From assembly GCF_900115245.1 (NCBI RefSeq), contig NZ_FOVT01000004.1, positions 124,001-188,000 of the forward strand: 64,000 bases of DNA, written 5' to 3'. Below the pieces are notes generated by a model that made no database searches, had not been told where the DNA came from, and was given only the letters and a program-made list of their open reading frames with translations. Of the stretch, positions 16,921 through 27,100 are shown piece by piece. This DNA is from Mesorhizobium sp. NFR06. Lineage in GTDB: Bacteria > Pseudomonadota > Alphaproteobacteria > Rhizobiales > Rhizobiaceae. Each line of letters starts with the position of its first letter. The first letter of the stretch is position 1. Both the position numbers and the translations under genes were made by a program.

Positions 16921-18495
16921 ATGAACAAGCTCTCGTTGACCCGCCGCGCTTTCGTCACTTCAGCCAGCGCCTTTGGCCTGGTCGGCGCCTCCGGTCTCGC
17001 TCTGCCCTATTATTCCCGCGCCAGCCAGCGCCCGGCCTTCACCCACGGCGTCCAGTCCGGCGACGTCGACGCCACCTCCGGCATGGTGTGGACCCGCACC
17101 GACCGTCCGGCGCGCGTGATGTATGAAGTGTCGACCACCGAAAGCTTCGCCAATGCGGCGAGGCTCGCGCCGCTCGATACCTCTCCGGCCAGCGACTACA
17201 CGGTGAAGCGGCTGCTCACCGACCTCGCCGCGGACCAGGACATCTTCTACCGCATGACGGCGGCCGACCTCTCCGACGTCAACATGCTCTCCGAGCCGAT
17301 CGTCGGCCGATTCCGCACGGCCCCGGCCTCGAAGCGCGACGTGCGCTTCGCCTGGTCGGGCGACACCGCCGGCCAGGGCTGGGGCATCGACGAGACCGGC
17401 ATGAAGACCTACTCGACCATCGCCAAGCACACCCCGGACTTCTTCCTGCATTCCGGCGACACGATCTATGCCGACGGCGCCATGAAGGATGAGGTCGACC
17501 TGCCCGGCGGCGGCAAGTGGAAGAACGTCGTCATGATCGACGGCAAGCGCAAGGTGGCCGAGACGCTGGACGAGTACCGCGACCAGTGGAAATACAACAT
17601 GATGGACAAGCACGTGCTCGCGCTTAGCGCCATCTGCCCGACCTTCTACCAGTGGGACGACCACGAGGTGCTGAACAACTGGTCGGACTCGAAGAACCTG
17701 ACCGCCGACGACCGCTACAAGGAAAAGTCCATCCATGTGCTGGCGGCGCGCGCGGCGCGCGCCTTCCATGAAATGACGACCATCCGCTACGAGCCGTCGG
17801 AGCCGGGCCGCGTCTATCGCAAGATCTCGCACGGGCCGCTGCTCGACGTCTTCTTCCTCGACATGCGCTCCTATCGTGGCCCCAACGGCCCCAACCTGCA
17901 GGAAACGCTGACGCCGAAGTCGCGCATGATCGGCGAGGAGCAGTCCAAGTGGCTGAAGCGTGAGCTCGCCAATTCCAAGGCGACGTGGAAGATCATCGCC
18001 GCAGACATGCCACTCGGCCTCGTCGTCTGGGACGACGCGGCCAAGAAGGCCGGCTTCGAGGCCGTCAGCAACAACGACAATGGCGCGCCAAAGGGCCGCG
18101 AGCTCGAATTCGCCGACGTGCTGCGTTTCATCAAGAATGCCGGCATTACCGATACGGTGTGGCTCACGGCCGACGTTCACTACACGGCGGCGCATTACTA
18201 CAACCCCGACAAGGCGCAGTTCCAGGATTTCAACCCGTTCTGGGAGTTCGTCTCCGGCCCGATCCACGCCGGCACCTTCGGCCCCAACGACCTCGACATG
18301 ACTTTCGGGCCCGAGCTGAAGTTCATCAAGGCGCCGACTGCCGAACAAGGCCAGAACCTGCCGCCATCAGCCGGCCTGCAGTTCTTCGGGCTGGTCGATA
18401 TTTCCGGCGCGACCGAACAGCTCACCGTGCGGCTGATGGATCGCGACGACAACGAGCTCTACAAGGTTACGCTGGACCCGGTGCGGTCGGCGTAA
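16921..18495 (+). CDS. phoD: PhoD-type alkaline phosphatase (Tat-exported)
   Basis: A 524-residue metallophosphoesterase that releases phosphate from phosphodiesters and monoesters in the periplasm. The N-terminus is a Tat signal (LTRRAFVTSASAFGLVGASG). The mature enzyme starts with the PhoD N-domain (FTHGVQSGDVDATSGMVWTR). The metal site is spread over SGDTIYADGAM, QWDDHEVLNNW, DMRSYRG and LTADVHYTAAHYY, and FVSGPIHAGTFGPN closes the domain. Length and order fit PhoD, which uses Ca/Fe. ATG 16921 has GGAGA upstream. No convincing Pho box was found, so phosphate control is only expected from the family. Confidence 0.93.
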   Translation: MNKLSLTRRAFVTSASAFGLVGASGLALPYYSRASQRPAFTHGVQSGDVDATSGMVWTRTDRPARVMYEVSTTESFANAARLAPLDTSPASDYTVKRLLTDLAADQDIFYRMTAADLSDVNMLSEPIVGRFRTAPASKRDVRFAWSGDTAGQGWGIDETGMKTYSTIAKHTPDFFLHSGDTIYADGAMKDEVDLPGGGKWKNVVMIDGKRKVAETLDEYRDQWKYNMMDKHVLALSAICPTFYQWDDHEVLNNWSDSKNLTADDRYKEKSIHVLAARAARAFHEMTTIRYEPSEPGRVYRKISHGPLLDVFFLDMRSYRGPNGPNLQETLTPKSRMIGEEQSKWLKRELANSKATWKIIAADMPLGLVVWDDAAKKAGFEAVSNNDNGAPKGRELEFADVLRFIKNAGITDTVWLTADVHYTAAHYYNPDKAQFQDFNPFWEFVSGPIHAGTFGPNDLDMTFGPELKFIKAPTAEQGQNLPPSAGLQFFGLVDISGATEQLTVRLMDRDDNELYKVTLDPVRSA

Positions 18496-18504
18496 GGTCG
18501 GCGC

Positions 18505-18680
18505 GAGGCACCCCCTCTGTCCTGCCGGACATTCTCCCCCTTGGGGCCCGCAAGGGGGGAGATCGGCAGCTCCGTCGCCGGCGCTTTTTCTGCGACGTCG
18601 GCGATTGGCGAAAGCCGGCGTGACATCTAATCTCCCCCTTGCGGGGGAGATGCCCGGTAGGGCAGAGGGGGTGCGCCGGA
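18505..18680. repeat. GGGGAG-type dispersed repeat
   Basis: TCTCCCCCTTGGGGCCCGCAA and TCTCCCCCTTGCGGGGGAG hairpins flank a core with GGCGATTGGCGAAAGCCGG, similar to the cores at 11265-11413 and 22025-22190. It lies between phoD and a convergent small gene. Confidence 0.65.
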
Positions 18681-18712
18681 GTGCTATCCTAGTCAGACAG
18701 CCGCCGCGAAGC

Positions 18713-19000
18713 TCAATCCGGATAACAGGCTCTCGGAATGTTCGGCCATACCGCCGTGTCGCAGCTGGCATCCTTCTGGCGTTGCTTGAAGGCGGCCCTG
18801 ACCGGGCCGGTGACGACGGGGTCGACGCCGTCGGGAGCATCGGCGAACATCTGTTCGACGGTCTTGGCGTCGTCCGGACGCGCCGGATTGGCTTCGCGCA
18901 GCACGGCAGCCGACTGCGCGGCCCCCGCCGCGACCAGCCCGGCAAGCGACGCCCACGCAAAAACCGGACGCAATCTGGACATCTGATCGGTCATGAACAT
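18713..19000 (-). CDS. Small secreted hypothetical protein
   Basis: A 95-residue protein with a signal peptide (RPVFAWASLAGLVAAGAAQSA). The mature part ends with a two-Cys tail, CDTAVWPNIPRACYPD, preceded by a charged stretch. This tail gives the impression of a small rhizobial periplasmic family, but I cannot name it. In-frame ATGs at 19000, 18994 and 18982 are all possible starts; none has a strong ribosome site. It is divergent from typA. Confidence 0.6.
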   Translation of the reverse strand: MFMTDQMSRLRPVFAWASLAGLVAAGAAQSAAVLREANPARPDDAKTVEQMFADAPDGVDPVVTGPVRAAFKQRQKDASCDTAVWPNIPRACYPD

Positions 19001-19194
19001 CGAACTGCCCGGCCCCTCAAAGGTTCCGCCTTGGTTAACAAAATCACTTCACACCAAGACGTTTAAGAATCAGTGACCATCTATTTGGGGCGGGGCCTCC
19101 CCTTTCGCAATTGCGAAAAACCTTGTATGAGCCGCCCAATCGAAAATGGCGGCGCCTTTGGGCCTGCTGCCTGCAACACTCCCGAGACCAGACA

Positions 19195-21024
19195 ATGAAC
19201 CTCCGCAATATCGCGATCATCGCGCATGTCGACCATGGCAAAACCACCCTCGTCGACCAGCTCCTGAAACAGTCCGGCGCCTTCCGCGACAACCAGCGCG
19301 TCGCCGAGCGCGCCATGGACTCCAACGACCTCGAAAAGGAACGCGGCATCACCATCCTGGCCAAGGCGACCTCGGTCGACTGGCATGGCACCCGCATCAA
19401 CATCGTCGACACGCCCGGACACGCCGATTTTGGCGGCGAGGTCGAGCGCATCCTGTCGATGGTGGATTCGGCGATCGTGCTCGTCGACGCCGCCGAAGGC
19501 CCGATGCCGCAGACCAAGTTCGTTGTCGGCAAGGCGCTCAAGGTGGGCCTCAAGCCGATCGTCGTCATCAACAAGATCGACCGTCCGGACGCCCGCCATA
19601 TCGAAGTGGTCAACGAGGTGTTCGACCTCTTCGCCGCGCTCGACGCCACCGACGAGCAGCTCGACTTCCCGATCCTCTACGGTTCGGGCCGCGACGGCTG
19701 GGTCTCGGAAAATCCGGAAGGCCCGAAGGACCAGGGGCTGGCGCCGCTGTTCGACCTCGTCGTCAAGCATGTGCCGGCGCCGACCGTCCATCCCGGTCCT
19801 TTCCGCATGATCGGCACCATTCTCGAAGCCAATCCGTTCCTCGGCCGCATCATCACTGGCCGCATCGAATCCGGCACGCTGAAGGCCAATCAGGCGGTCA
19901 AGGTGCTGCACCACGACGGCGCGCAGATCGAGACGGGCCGCATTTCCAAGATTCTCGCCTTCCGTGGCCTCGAGCGCCAGCCGATCGAGGAAGCCCAAGC
20001 GGGCGACATCGTTGCAATCGCCGGCCTGTCGAAGGGCACCGTCGCCGACACGTTCTGCGACCCGGCGGTGAGCGAGCCGCTGCATGCACAGCCGATCGAC
20101 CCGCCGACCGTGACCATGTCCTTCCTCGTCAACGACAGCCCGCTTGCCGGCACCGAGGGCGACAAGGTGACCAGCCGCGTCATCCGCGACCGCCTGCTGC
20201 GCGAGGCCGAGGGCAATGTGGCGCTCAAGATCGAGGAATCGGCGGAGAAGGATTCCTTCTTCGTCTCGGGCCGCGGCGAATTGCAGCTGGCGGTGCTGAT
20301 CGAGACGATGCGCCGCGAGGGCTTCGAACTCGCCGTGTCGCGCCCGCGCGTCGTCATGCAGAAGGGCGATGACGGCCAGCTGCTGGAGCCGGTCGAGGAA
20401 GTCGTCATCGACGTCGACGAGGAGCATGCCGGCGTCGTCGTGCAGAAAATGTCGGAGCGCAAGGCCGAGATGGTCGAGCTGCGTCCATCGGGCGGCAACC
20501 GCCAGCGCCTGGTCTTCCACGCCCCGACGCGCGGCCTGATCGGCTACCAGTCGGAGCTGTTGACCGATACGCGCGGCACCGCGGTGATGAACCGGCTGTT
20601 CTTTGCCTATGAGCCCTACAAGGGCGAACTGCCCGGCCGCACCAACGGCGTGCTGATCGCCAACGAGCAGGGCGAGTCGGTCGCCTATGCGATGTGGAAC
20701 CTGGAAGACCGCGGCCCGATGATCATCGACCCCGGCGTCAAGGTCTATCAGGGCATGATCATCGGCATCCATTCGCGCGACAACGACCTCGAGGTGAACG
20801 TGCTCAAGGGCAAGAAGCTCACCAACATCCGCGCCGCCGGCAAGGACGAAGCGGTGAAGCTGACGCCGCCGGTCCGCATGACGCTGGAGCGCGCGCTGGC
20901 CTGGATCCAGGACGACGAGCTGGTCGAGGTGACGCCGAAGACCATCCGTCTGCGCAAGCTCTATCTCGACCCGAACGAGCGCAAGCGCTCCGAGAAGGCG
21001 GCCAAGGTGATGGGCGCGGCGTAA
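19195..21024 (+). CDS. typA: Translational GTPase TypA/BipA
   Basis: A 609-residue ribosome-binding GTPase of the EF-G-like class, needed for efficient ribosome assembly and for growth under cold and other stress. G1 [10 protein letters not shown] (residues ~10-19), G2 within RGITI, G3 [11 protein letters not shown]4 NKIDRPDA and the domain-specific [32 protein letters not shown] and [11 protein letters not shown] motifs are all present. The length matches the family. ATG 19195 starts exactly at [16 protein letters not shown] rho-independent terminator follows at 21044-21070. Confidence 0.98.
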   Translation: MNLRNIAIIAHVDHGKTTLVDQLLKQSGAFRDNQRVAERAMDSNDLEKERGITILAKATSVDWHGTRINIVDTPGHADFGGEVERILSMVDSAIVLVDAAEGPMPQTKFVVGKALKVGLKPIVVINKIDRPDARHIEVVNEVFDLFAALDATDEQLDFPILYGSGRDGWVSENPEGPKDQGLAPLFDLVVKHVPAPTVHPGPFRMIGTILEANPFLGRIITGRIESGTLKANQAVKVLHHDGAQIETGRISKILAFRGLERQPIEEAQAGDIVAIAGLSKGTVADTFCDPAVSEPLHAQPIDPPTVTMSFLVNDSPLAGTEGDKVTSRVIRDRLLREAEGNVALKIEESAEKDSFFVSGRGELQLAVLIETMRREGFELAVSRPRVVMQKGDDGQLLEPVEEVVIDVDEEHAGVVVQKMSERKAEMVELRPSGGNRQRLVFHAPTRGLIGYQSELLTDTRGTAVMNRLFFAYEPYKGELPGRTNGVLIANEQGESVAYAMWNLEDRGPMIIDPGVKVYQGMIIGIHSRDNDLEVNVLKGKKLTNIRAAGKDEAVKLTPPVRMTLERALAWIQDDELVEVTPKTIRLRKLYLDPNERKRSEKAAKVMGAA

Positions 21025-21043
21025 GCCTTCCAGGGAAGGGTTC

Positions 21044-21070
21044 AAAAGAGGGGGCATTGCTCCCTCTTTT
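21044..21070. terminator. Rho-independent terminator after typA
   Basis: AAAAGAGGG and CCCTCTTTT form a 9-bp stem around a 9-nt loop. The arms give a T-run on both strands, so it can end typA and the convergent DUF1062 gene. Confidence 0.8.
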
Positions 21071-21074
21071 CGTT

Positions 21075-21701
21075 TCAGCCGCTCGCGGCCGACAGGACAG
21101 CGCTGCAATCCGCCTCGTCGGCCAGATCGATGCGCACCGCCAGGCCGTCGCGCACGGGCTTGCGCAAGGCCCTGGCGCCGTCGGGCTCGACAGTCAGCCG
21201 CTCCCGGTCCTCCAGGGCCTGTAGCCTTGATCGCGAAAGGCCGAGTTCGCCGGCAAGCAGGCGATCCAGCCGCAAAGGCGTCGTGCCCTCGAGCCGAAGC
21301 CCGAGCTCCAGCGCGGCCGCGTGTTCCGGCTCTCCGTCCAGAAGCTTCTTCCCGACCGTGATGTCGGCGAATTCCTCGATCCGACCGGCCCGGTTGCGCA
21401 GTGTGGCGCTGTCGAAAGCGTAGCGCCGGACAAGCGCCGGATCGTTGCCTTCAAGCGCGGTGAGCAGCGAAGGCTCGATGTCGCGGCGGTTTCGCCGTTC
21501 CAGGATGGTGAAATTCCAGGAGTTCTCGCAGCCCGTGCAGCGGTAGATCAGCCACGCGTCGATGCGCTTGCCGTTGGCGTTGACGCGAAATTTCTCGCCG
21601 CACTGATAGGGCCTGACGCCGCCGCAGCGGTTGCAGTTGATAAGAGGTCGAGGTGCGATCGCGGGCGCGATCGTCCAACGGATACGCAAAGTTCGAGACA
21701 T
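21075..21701 (-). CDS. DUF1062 protein (zinc ribbon plus S4-like segment)
   Basis: A 208-residue protein of the DUF1062 family. Two CxxC pairs, NCNRCGG (~residue 23) and YRCTGCENSW (~residue 54), form a probable zinc ribbon. The C-terminal half contains LRLDRLLAGELGLSRSRLQA followed by a basic strand and RKPVRDGLAVRI. By eye this resembles an S4 RNA-binding fold, where the usual pattern is RLD-LL, SR, KP and V-GD-V. An RNA- or ribosome-related role is therefore an inference, not a known function. It is convergent with typA, with the shared terminator 5 bp from its stop. Confidence 0.75.
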   Translation of the reverse strand: MSRTLRIRWTIAPAIAPRPLINCNRCGGVRPYQCGEKFRVNANGKRIDAWLIYRCTGCENSWNFTILERRNRRDIEPSLLTALEGNDPALVRRYAFDSATLRNRAGRIEEFADITVGKKLLDGEPEHAAALELGLRLEGTTPLRLDRLLAGELGLSRSRLQALEDRERLTVEPDGARALRKPVRDGLAVRIDLADEADCSAVLSAASG

Positions 21702-22275
21702 GCCGGTAGGCCCTTCCCATCGGGAAGTCCGTCAGGCCGGCAATGTCCGAGATGCCCCAAGGGCACGGCGTGGCGAAGACTGCGTGTTTAAATCAGGCGT
21801 CGGCGTGGATGACGCGCGGCTCAGCAATGCCAAACCGGTCTCGAACCGCCGCCTGAAGAACACGTGAATAAGGTGCAGGGCGGCTAAAGCTGCGCCTGCG
21901 GTGCATTCAGGGGAGTTGGCGAGACCGGTGGTTACTGAGGCAAAGTGATGCTCGAAATGGATAAAGGGTCGGCTCTTCTAGCGGCAGGATGACGAAGGGA
22001 CAAGGCTTAACGGCCGAGGTAGGCGCTGCCCCTCATTGCCCTGCCGGGCGTTTCTCCCCGTGAACGGGGAGAAAGGACCTGATCGCGGCGTAGGCGCTTT
22101 CCTGCAACGCTGATGATTGGCGAAGCCGGTGGCGACATCGCCCTTCGCCCCGTTACGGGGAGAAGATGGCGGCAGCCAGATGAGGGGCGGCGCCAGCATC
22201 AGCGATTGCCGCATCTTTGCCAATGTTGCTTTCGCTGGCTAGTATGGCAGCCAGCCCCAATCGAAGAGGTCCGCC
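21702..22275. other. Intergenic region with a GGGGAG-type repeat
   Basis: About 570 bp without a convincing gene. At about 22025-22190 lies a dispersed repeat: hairpin TTTCTCCCCGTGAACGGGGA, a core CCTGCAACGCTGATGATTGG and a final CCCCGTTACGGGGAG hairpin. The core is the inverse of the one at 11320-11345. The rest (21780-22020) shows no structure I can interpret. Confidence 0.5.
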
Positions 22276-22890
22276 ATGCATCTCGCCTCGCTGCTGATCT
22301 TCGCCGCTGCCCTGTTCGTCGCCGCCGGCTCGCCCGGCCCGTCGATCGCAGCCCTTGTGGCGCGCGTGATCTCGAAGAGGTTCCGCGACGTCTTCCCGTT
22401 CCTGCTGGCCATGTGGATCGGCGAGGGCATCTGGCTGTCGCTGGCGGTGTTCGGGCTCGCGGCCGTGGCGCAGACCTTCCACTACGCCTTCGTCGTCGTG
22501 AAGTGGGTGGGCGTGGCCTATCTCGCCTGGCTGGCGTTCAAGATGTGGACGGCGCCGGTCGAGGCGAAGGAAGGCGAGATGCCGCGCGAGGATTCGGCCG
22601 TGAAACTGTTCTTTGCCGGCATGGCAGTGACGCTCGGCAACCCCAAGATCATGATGTTCTATCTGGCGCTGCTGCCGACCATCATCGATCTTGCCTCGGT
22701 GAGCGTGGTCGGCTGGGTCGAGCTGACGCTGACCATGGCCGTTGTGCTGGTCGTCATCAACCTCGCCTGGGTGCTGGCCGCTGCCCAGGCGCGCCGGCTG
22801 CTGAAGAGCAAGCGCGCCATGAAGATCGCCAACCGCGTCAACGCGACGACGATGGCAGGCGCTGCCGCCGCTATCGCCGCACGTTCTTGA
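22276..22890 (+). CDS. LysE/RhtB-family amino acid exporter
   Basis: A 204-residue inner-membrane protein with about six hydrophobic helices. The N-terminal motif AAGSPGPSIAALVARVISKR (residues ~15-34) is the family signature (PGP). KWVGVAYLAWLAFKMW and FFAGMAVTLGNPKIMMFYLALLP are also typical. The family exports amino acids or related metabolites. ATG 22276 has GAGG upstream. It stands alone and is convergent with the YCII gene. Confidence 0.9.
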   Translation: MHLASLLIFAAALFVAAGSPGPSIAALVARVISKRFRDVFPFLLAMWIGEGIWLSLAVFGLAAVAQTFHYAFVVVKWVGVAYLAWLAFKMWTAPVEAKEGEMPREDSAVKLFFAGMAVTLGNPKIMMFYLALLPTIIDLASVSVVGWVELTLTMAVVLVVINLAWVLAAAQARRLLKSKRAMKIANRVNATTMAGAAAAIAARS

Positions 22891-22907
22891 CCTGCATTAT
22901 TGTTCAG

Positions 22908-22930
22908 GTGAGACCGGCTGGCCTCACTTT
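22908..22930 (+). terminator. Possible terminator after the LysE-type gene
   Basis: GTGAGACC and GGCCTCAC form a stem with one mismatch around GGCT, followed by TTTAAT. Weak but well placed, 18 bp after the stop codon. Confidence 0.4.
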
Positions 22931-22951
22931 AATCCGAACACGCCTCTTGCC

Positions 22952-23275
22952 TCACATCACTTCGATGATAGGGGCAATCTCGACGCTGAAGGCCGGGTCC
23001 ATCAGGATCGGGCAATCCTTCGCCTTGGCGACGGCATCGTCGATGTCCTTGGCCTCCACGATCGTATAGCCGGCTGCCGGATTGGCGCCGCCATTGTTCT
23101 CGACCTTCCCGCTGGGTAGCACCGTCTTCGACATGCCCACCGGATTGCCGCCGTCGACCACGGCCGAGCCGAGCTTGCCATACCAGCCGGTCCAGGCATC
23201 CATCGCCGCCTTTCGTTCAGCTTCGTCGGTCGGCATCTTGCCGGAGCCATGATAGACATAGAGAAATTTCGCCAT
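22952..23275 (-). CDS. YCII-related protein
   Basis: A 107-residue single-domain protein of the YCII/DGPF family, with a ferredoxin-like fold. MAKFLYVYHGSGKMP opens the domain; VVDGGNPVGMSKTVLPSG and the end segment GYTIVEAKDIDDAVAKAKDCPIL are family-typical. Some relatives are partner genes of ECF sigma factors or act on small aromatic compounds, but this one has no assigned reaction. A GGGAGGAGAA site lies directly before ATG 23275. The gene on the same strand upstream is an AhpD-like protein, across a small tandem repeat. Confidence 0.85.
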   Translation of the reverse strand: MAKFLYVYHGSGKMPTDEAERKAAMDAWTGWYGKLGSAVVDGGNPVGMSKTVLPSGKVENNGGANPAAGYTIVEAKDIDDAVAKAKDCPILMDPAFSVEIAPIIEVM

Positions 23276-23310
23276 GTTCTCCTCCCTTGTCGGCGGCGTC
23301 GAACCGGCAT

Positions 23311-23366
23311 GCGGCCACGCCGCAGGACGCGGCCACGCCGCAATCCGATACGCGGCTACGCCGCAA
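23311..23366. repeat. Three tandem GCGGC-N3-GCCGC palindromes
   Basis: The unit GCGGCCACGCCGCA occurs at 23311, 23329 and (as GCGGCTACGCCGCA) 23352, with 4- and 9-nt spacers. Each unit is itself a hairpin. It lies upstream of the YCII gene on the minus strand. It is too short and too palindromic for a CRISPR array and looks like local slippage of a palindromic unit. Confidence 0.7.
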
Positions 23367-23438
23367 TCCTGATCATCGGACCAAACGGCTGGGCGGGCAA
23401 TGAAAAATTCGATGTTGCTAATGTAAAGCCTGCGAGCC

Positions 23439-24002
23439 TCACCGCGCCATGGCGTGGTATTCGGGGTTCGGCCGCATGTCGACGGCGGACGCCACCCTAT
23501 TCGACATGTTGAAGAAGGCGGCGGTCGAAGCGATGTCCCAGATGTCGCGGTCGGAGAAGCCGGCCCGACGCAAGGCTGCGCGGTCGGCCTCGACGATCTT
23601 GGCCGGCTCTTCCGTCAGCTTCACGGCGAATTCCAGCATGGCCTGCTGGCGGTCCGGCAGCCCGGCGGCGCGAAAATTCATCACCATCATCTCGCCTAGC
23701 GCCGGCTCGCCTGACAGCTGGCGCACCGCGGCGCCATGCGCGGTCAGGCAGTAGAAGCAGTTGTTGATCGAGGAGACGACCACGGCGATCATCTCGCGCT
23801 CCAGTTTCGACAGGCCGGACTCGCCCAGCATCAGATCGTTGTACATGTCGGTGAAGGCACGCAGCTTCTTCTCGTCGAAGGCATAGGCAAGGAGCACGTT
23901 GGGCACGAGGCCGAGCTTCTCCTCGCATTTGGCGAAATAGGCTTTCGTCGCCTCGCTCAGCTCCGCCTGAACCAGGTCGAGCGCGGTAATCTTGTCGGTC
24001 AT
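23439..24002 (-). CDS. AhpD-like/peroxidase-related carboxymuconolactone decarboxylase-fold protein
   Basis: A 187-residue protein of the AhpD/CMD superfamily. The redox motif INNCFYCLTAHGAAVRQLSG (~residues 79-98) carries the CxxC pair and the downstream His expected for alkylhydroperoxidase activity; the second conserved segment is FSDRDIWDIASTAAFFNMSNR. It probably reduces organic peroxides or acts as a thiol-dependent peroxidase in the cytosol. GGGAGAACGACCC precedes ATG 24002. It is divergent from the glutamate dehydrogenase gene. Confidence 0.88.
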   Translation of the reverse strand: MTDKITALDLVQAELSEATKAYFAKCEEKLGLVPNVLLAYAFDEKKLRAFTDMYNDLMLGESGLSKLEREMIAVVVSSINNCFYCLTAHGAAVRQLSGEPALGEMMVMNFRAAGLPDRQQAMLEFAVKLTEEPAKIVEADRAALRRAGFSDRDIWDIASTAAFFNMSNRVASAVDMRPNPEYHAMAR

Positions 24003-24131
24003 GGGTCGTTCTCCCTTTGCAAGGCCCGGCGTCGGTTCGAATTTTTTAATACGTCGTCAAACCTTTGTCGCGAAACGGCGGTCATCTGCTACGATAGTCG
24101 CAAAAGCATTTGACGGGAGGGAATAAGCATC

Positions 24132-27100
24132 ATGGCCAGCGTGAAATCCAAGCCAAAGAAGAAGGCCGCTGCCGCCGCGAAAGCGGAGGAGAAACCCGCA
24201 AGGCTTGCCGATTACCTCCTGGCCCGGGCGCCTGCCGAAGATGTCGCGGCCTATGACGTGGCCGACCTCGAACGGGCAGGCGAGCTCGCTGGCCGGGCGG
24301 TCGCAGGCCACAGGAAGGGCGAAAGCGTCGTTGCCGTCGAGGCCGATTCGGGCGTTTCCTGCAACGGCCGGCCGGTTACGGTCGTCACCGTCGTCAACGA
24401 CAACATGCCGTTCCTTTTCGATTCCATCCTCGGTGAAATCACCGAGACCAGCGGCGAGCCGACGCTGGTCACCCATCCGATCGTCACCGTGCGCCACGGC
24501 AAGAGCGGTGTCGTCGAGGTCCTTGGCGACAGCGGCAAGGAGGATGACGGGCGCGACCGGCTGAGCGTCGTACACGTCCATATCCCGCGGCTGACCGCCG
24601 ACCAGGCAAAGAGCCTCACCGAGCGGCTGCGCAAGACGCTTTCCCAGGTCCGCGCCGCCGTCGTCGACTGGAAGCGCATGCTTGCCCGGCTCGATCAGGC
24701 GATTTCCGAATTCCGCTATTCGGCGGTGCCGCTCGACAAGAAGAGCGTCGCCGAGGCGATCGCTTTCCTCGAATGGCTGCGCGACGACAATTTCACCTTC
24801 CTCGGCATGCGCGAGTTCAAATATGTCGGCGGCGAAGAAAGCGGCTCGCTGGAGCGCGCCGAGAAGCCCGGCCTCGGTATCCTGTCCGACCCGGATGTGC
24901 TGGTGCTGCGGCGCGGCACGGAGGCGGTGACGACGACGCCCGAAATCCGTGCCTTCCTGCATGGGCCGGAACCGCTGATCGTCACCAAGGCCAACGCCAA
25001 GTCGTCGGTGCACCGACGCATCTATCTCGATTACATCGGCATCAAGACCTACACCTCGAAAGGCGCGCTCGCGGGTGAATTGCGCATTGTCGGCCTGTTC
25101 ACCTCGACCGCCTACACGCGTTCGGTAATGAAGATCCCTTATCTGCGCTCGAAGGCCGAAACCGTGATCTCGAAATCCGGTTTCGATCCGCACGATCACT
25201 CCGGCAAGGCGCTGATCAACATCCTGGAAAGCTACCCGCGCGACGAGTTGTTCCAGGTTCCCATTCCCATTCTGCGCAAGCATGCCATGGCTATTCTGGG
25301 ACTCATCGAGCGGCCGCGCGTGCGGGCGCTGGTGCGCGTCGATCAGTTCGACCGGTTCGTGTCCATCATCGTCTTCGTGCCGCGCGACCGCTATGACAGC
25401 GTCGTGCGCGAGAAAGTCGGCACGTATCTCAAGACCGTGTTCGAGGGCCGGCTGTCGGCCTACTATCCGGCCTTCCCGGAAGGCGGGCTGGCGCGCGTGC
25501 ATTTCATCATCGGCCGCTCGGGCGGCAAGACGCCGAAGGTCGAGCAGTCCACGGTTGAAGCGACGATCCGCGACATCGTGCGCACGTGGGAAGACGCGCT
25601 CTCCGAAGCCGCGGAAGCGGCCGGCAGCGATCCGGCGCTGAAGGCGATCGCGGCGCGCTTCCCGGAAAGCTATCGCGATACTTTCTCGGCTGCCGTGGCG
25701 CTGGCAGATGCCGGGCGCATCGCCAGGATCAGCGCCGAAAATCCGATCGCCATCGACTATTACCGCCATGGGGACCAGAAGCTGCAGCAGGCGGCGCTGA
25801 AGATCTATCACTTCGGCAGCCCGGTGGCGCTGTCGCGCCGCGTGCCGGTGCTGGAGAATATCGGCTTCCGCGTCATCAGCGAGCGCACCTTCGAGATCGG
25901 CGACGATGTTTCCGGCAAAGTCTTCATCCACGACATGGAACTGGAGAACAGCTATGGCAAGCCGATCGATCTCACCGACGGCGGCGCGCTGTTCGAGGAC
26001 GCCTTCCTCTCCGTCTGGCGTGGCGATGTCGACAATGACGGCTATAACGGGCTGGCCCAGACCGCCGGCCTGTGGTCTGGCGAGATCACCATCCTGCGCG
26101 CCTACGGCCGCTACCTGCAGCAGGCCGGCATTGCGCAGAGCCAGGATTTCATCGCCGCCGCGCTCAACCGTTATCCCGAGATCGCGCGCGGCCTGCATGC
26201 GCTGTTCGTCGCCCGCCTCGGGCCGACGGCGGAAGCCGAAGGCGTGGTCGCCGCAAAGCACCTCAAGGCCAAGATCAAGGACGCGCTGGAAGAGGTGCCC
26301 AATATCGACGACGACACCATCATCCGGCGCTACCTCAATTTGATCGAAGCCTCGCTGCGCACCAATCATTTCGTAGCCGATACGAAAGCGAAAGGGCAGT
26401 CGCTGGCGATCAAGCTCGACTCGCAGGCGGTCGAGGGCCTGCCGGCGCCGCGGCCATGGCGCGAGATCTTCGTCTATGGATCCGAGGTCGAGGGCGTGCA
26501 TCTGCGGTTCGGCCCGGTGGCGCGCGGCGGCCTGCGCTGGTCGGACCGCGCCCAGGATTACCGCACCGAGGTGCTGGGCCTCGTCAAGGCGCAGCAGGTC
26601 AAGAACGCGGTCATCGTGCCTGTCGGCGCCAAGGGCGGCTTCTATCCGAAGAAGCTGCCAATGAGCGCCGGCCGCGACGCCATCTTCGAGGCCGGCACGT
26701 CGGCCTACAAGAACTTTGTCTCCAGCCTGCTCTCGATCACCGACAATATCGGCGTCGACGGCGTCATTCCGCCGGCCGGCGTGGTGCGGCGCGACCAGGA
26801 CGATCCCTATTTCGTCGTCGCCGCCGACAAGGGCACGGCGACCTTCTCAGATACCGCCAACGCCATTTCCGAAAAGCACAATTTCTGGCTGGACGATGCC
26901 TTCGCCAGCGGTGGCTCGGCCGGCTACGACCATAAGAAGATGGGCATCACCGCCAAGGGCGCCTGGGAGGCGGTGAAGCGGCATTTCCGCGAGATCAACC
27001 GCGACATCCAGACCTCGCCCTTCACGGTCGTCGGCGTCGGCGACATGTCGGGCGACGTGTTCGGCAACGGCATGCTGTTGTCGCCGCAGACCAGGCTGAT

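Noticed and set aside
23311-23366. CRISPR-like repeats
   Set aside because: Only three 14-bp palindromic units with 4-9 nt spacers and no cas genes.
24030-24050. GGTTCGAAT as a possible tRNA T-loop
   Set aside because: No acceptor stem, anticodon arm or CCA context around it.
24057-26501. 814-codon open frame opposite the glutamate dehydrogenase gene
   Set aside because: Antisense shadow of a well-conserved enzyme; composition and lack of motifs argue against coding.
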